From positions 1,984,001-2,048,000 of the forward strand of contig AP018040.2 of the NCBI GenBank assembly GCA_002356435.2: a stretch of 64,000 bases of DNA, in the 5' to 3' direction. This document shows, piece by piece, positions 63,408 to 64,000 of this stretch (its first letter is position 1; the number at the start of each line of letters is the position of its first letter). The notes under the pieces were generated by a model. That model made no database searches. It was not told the origin of the DNA and was given only the letters and a program-made list of their open reading frames with translations. This DNA is from Petrimonas sp. IBARAKI. GTDB lineage: Bacteria > Bacteroidota > Bacteroidia > Bacteroidales > Dysgonomonadaceae. A program made the translations under genes and the position numbers.

Positions 63408-64000
63408 TTAAAATTCTTCTTCAATCCTGTAATTATTCCGGTCGGGAGAATTGCGCGAAATCAATTCACCCAGAAAACCGGTAAGGAAAAGCAGTGTTCC
63501 CAGAATCATCATCGTTAGTGATATGTAAAAGTAGGGCGATTCGGTTACCAGCCGGTACGGATTTCCTACATGCATATCGTACAGTTTAGTGGCGCCTACC
63601 AGGATGCTGGCAATAAACCCCAGAATAAACATTATACTGCCCAAGAGCCCAAAGAAATGCATCGGTTTCTTGCCGAATTTATTCAAAAACCAGATGGTCA
63701 ACAAATCGAGGTAACCGTTCACAAAACGGTCTGCGCCGAACTTGCTTTTTCCGTATTTGCGCGCCTGATGACGGACCTCTTTCTCGCCGATCTGTTTAAA
63801 TCCTGCATCTTTTGCCAGAATGGGAATATAGCGGTGCATGTCGTTATACACTTCAATGCTTTGGGCCAATGAGCGTTTGTAGGCTTTTAGACCGCAATTG
63901 AAATCGTGAAGGCGGATACCCGATACTTTTCTTGCCGTGGCATTAAAAAGCTTCGACGGCAGGTTTTTGGTCAGTGTGGCATCGTAACGCTTGCGTTTCC
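63408..64000 (-). CDS. Family 2 glycosyltransferase, C-terminal part (5' end outside the window)
   Basis: The visible 197 residues are the C-terminal part of a membrane-linked GT2 enzyme of the polyprenyl-phosphate sugar type. NLPSKLFNATARKVSGIRLH is followed by DFNCGLKAYKRSLAQS, KYGKSKFGADRF and two C-terminal membrane helices (FFGLLGSIMFILGFIASILV; FYISLTMMILGTLLFLTGFL). Such enzymes move a sugar from a nucleotide donor to a lipid carrier or to lipid A. The nucleotide-binding N-terminus lies past base 64000, and the frame is open to the edge. Confidence 0.9.
   Translation of the reverse strand, partial: KRKRYDATLTKNLPSKLFNATARKVSGIRLHDFNCGLKAYKRSLAQSIEVYNDMHRYIPILAKDAGFKQIGEKEVRHQARKYGKSKFGADRFVNGYLDLLTIWFLNKFGKKPMHFFGLLGSIMFILGFIASILVGATKLYDMHVGNPYRLVTESPYFYISLTMMILGTLLFLTGFLGELISRNSPDRNNYRIEEEF

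Overview
The window reads as chromosomal DNA of a Bacteroidota bacterium, most likely of the order Bacteroidales. The evidence is the gigantic type IX secretion protein SprA next to ruvA, a SusC/SusD pair, two FecI/FecR-type sigma/anti-sigma modules, a Bacteroidales-type XRE regulator, type B ribosomal protein L31, an Lnb-type lipoprotein acyltransferase, and promoters of the Bacteroidetes form TTG-N19-TAnnTTTG (perfect copies at 17573-17602 and 41670-41699). The family cannot be fixed from the sequence alone; a Dysgonomonadaceae-like genome is a guess. I see no rRNA, tRNA or CRISPR array.

Layout. 1-4451 (minus): the N-terminal part of secA, an exported PafA-like protein that has lost the phosphatase metal ligands, and an Lnb-like membrane protein. 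4452-6201: an IS110-family transposase in a gene-poor stretch. 6202-10356: exported nitroreductase, rpmE type B, cinA, a thioredoxin-like protein, a methyltransferase and ruvA. 10398-17549: sprA, followed at its very 3' end by 14.4 kb of accessory cargo. The cargo is bounded by a 60-bp direct repeat of the sprA 3' end (17488-17547 and 31906-31965, 59/60 identical). It holds an ECF sigma/FecR/TonB-receptor module on the plus strand. On the minus strand it holds a carbohydrate-uptake locus: sigma factor, FecR, SusC, SusD, Tat-exported Gfo/Idh/MocA oxidoreductase and a TIM-barrel lipoprotein.

31977-45643 is mostly housekeeping: a WbsX/GH99-like lipoprotein, ftsE, a SHOCT/DUF4870 protein, TlpA-like lipoprotein, VanZ, S41 protease, CapA, MgtC, DUF1460 amidase, ung, asnA, pyrD/pyrK, an exported methyltransferase-like protein and an APC permease. 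45792-54089: an XRE regulator, an 823-bp AT-rich gene-free stretch, exported glutathione peroxidase, holA, amn, a small HsdR-N nuclease-like protein, an NfeD/ClpP-class membrane protease, a divergent HPPK-like protein and a RelA-type (p)ppGpp synthetase without hydrolase residues.

54272-64000: a DUF1080 lipoprotein and GH2 beta-mannosidase, serine ammonia-lyase, then a tight minus-strand run of glycosyltransferase, nitroreductase, apbE, ogt, outer-membrane porin and a DUF1080-PHP fusion lipoprotein.

Functional theme: several exported proteins (Gfo/Idh oxidoreductase, isomerase-like TIM barrel, two DUF1080 proteins) belong to families used in the oxidative (3-keto) route of glycoside cleavage. 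The window may therefore encode envelope-located, non-hydrolytic glycan breakdown next to conventional mannosidases.
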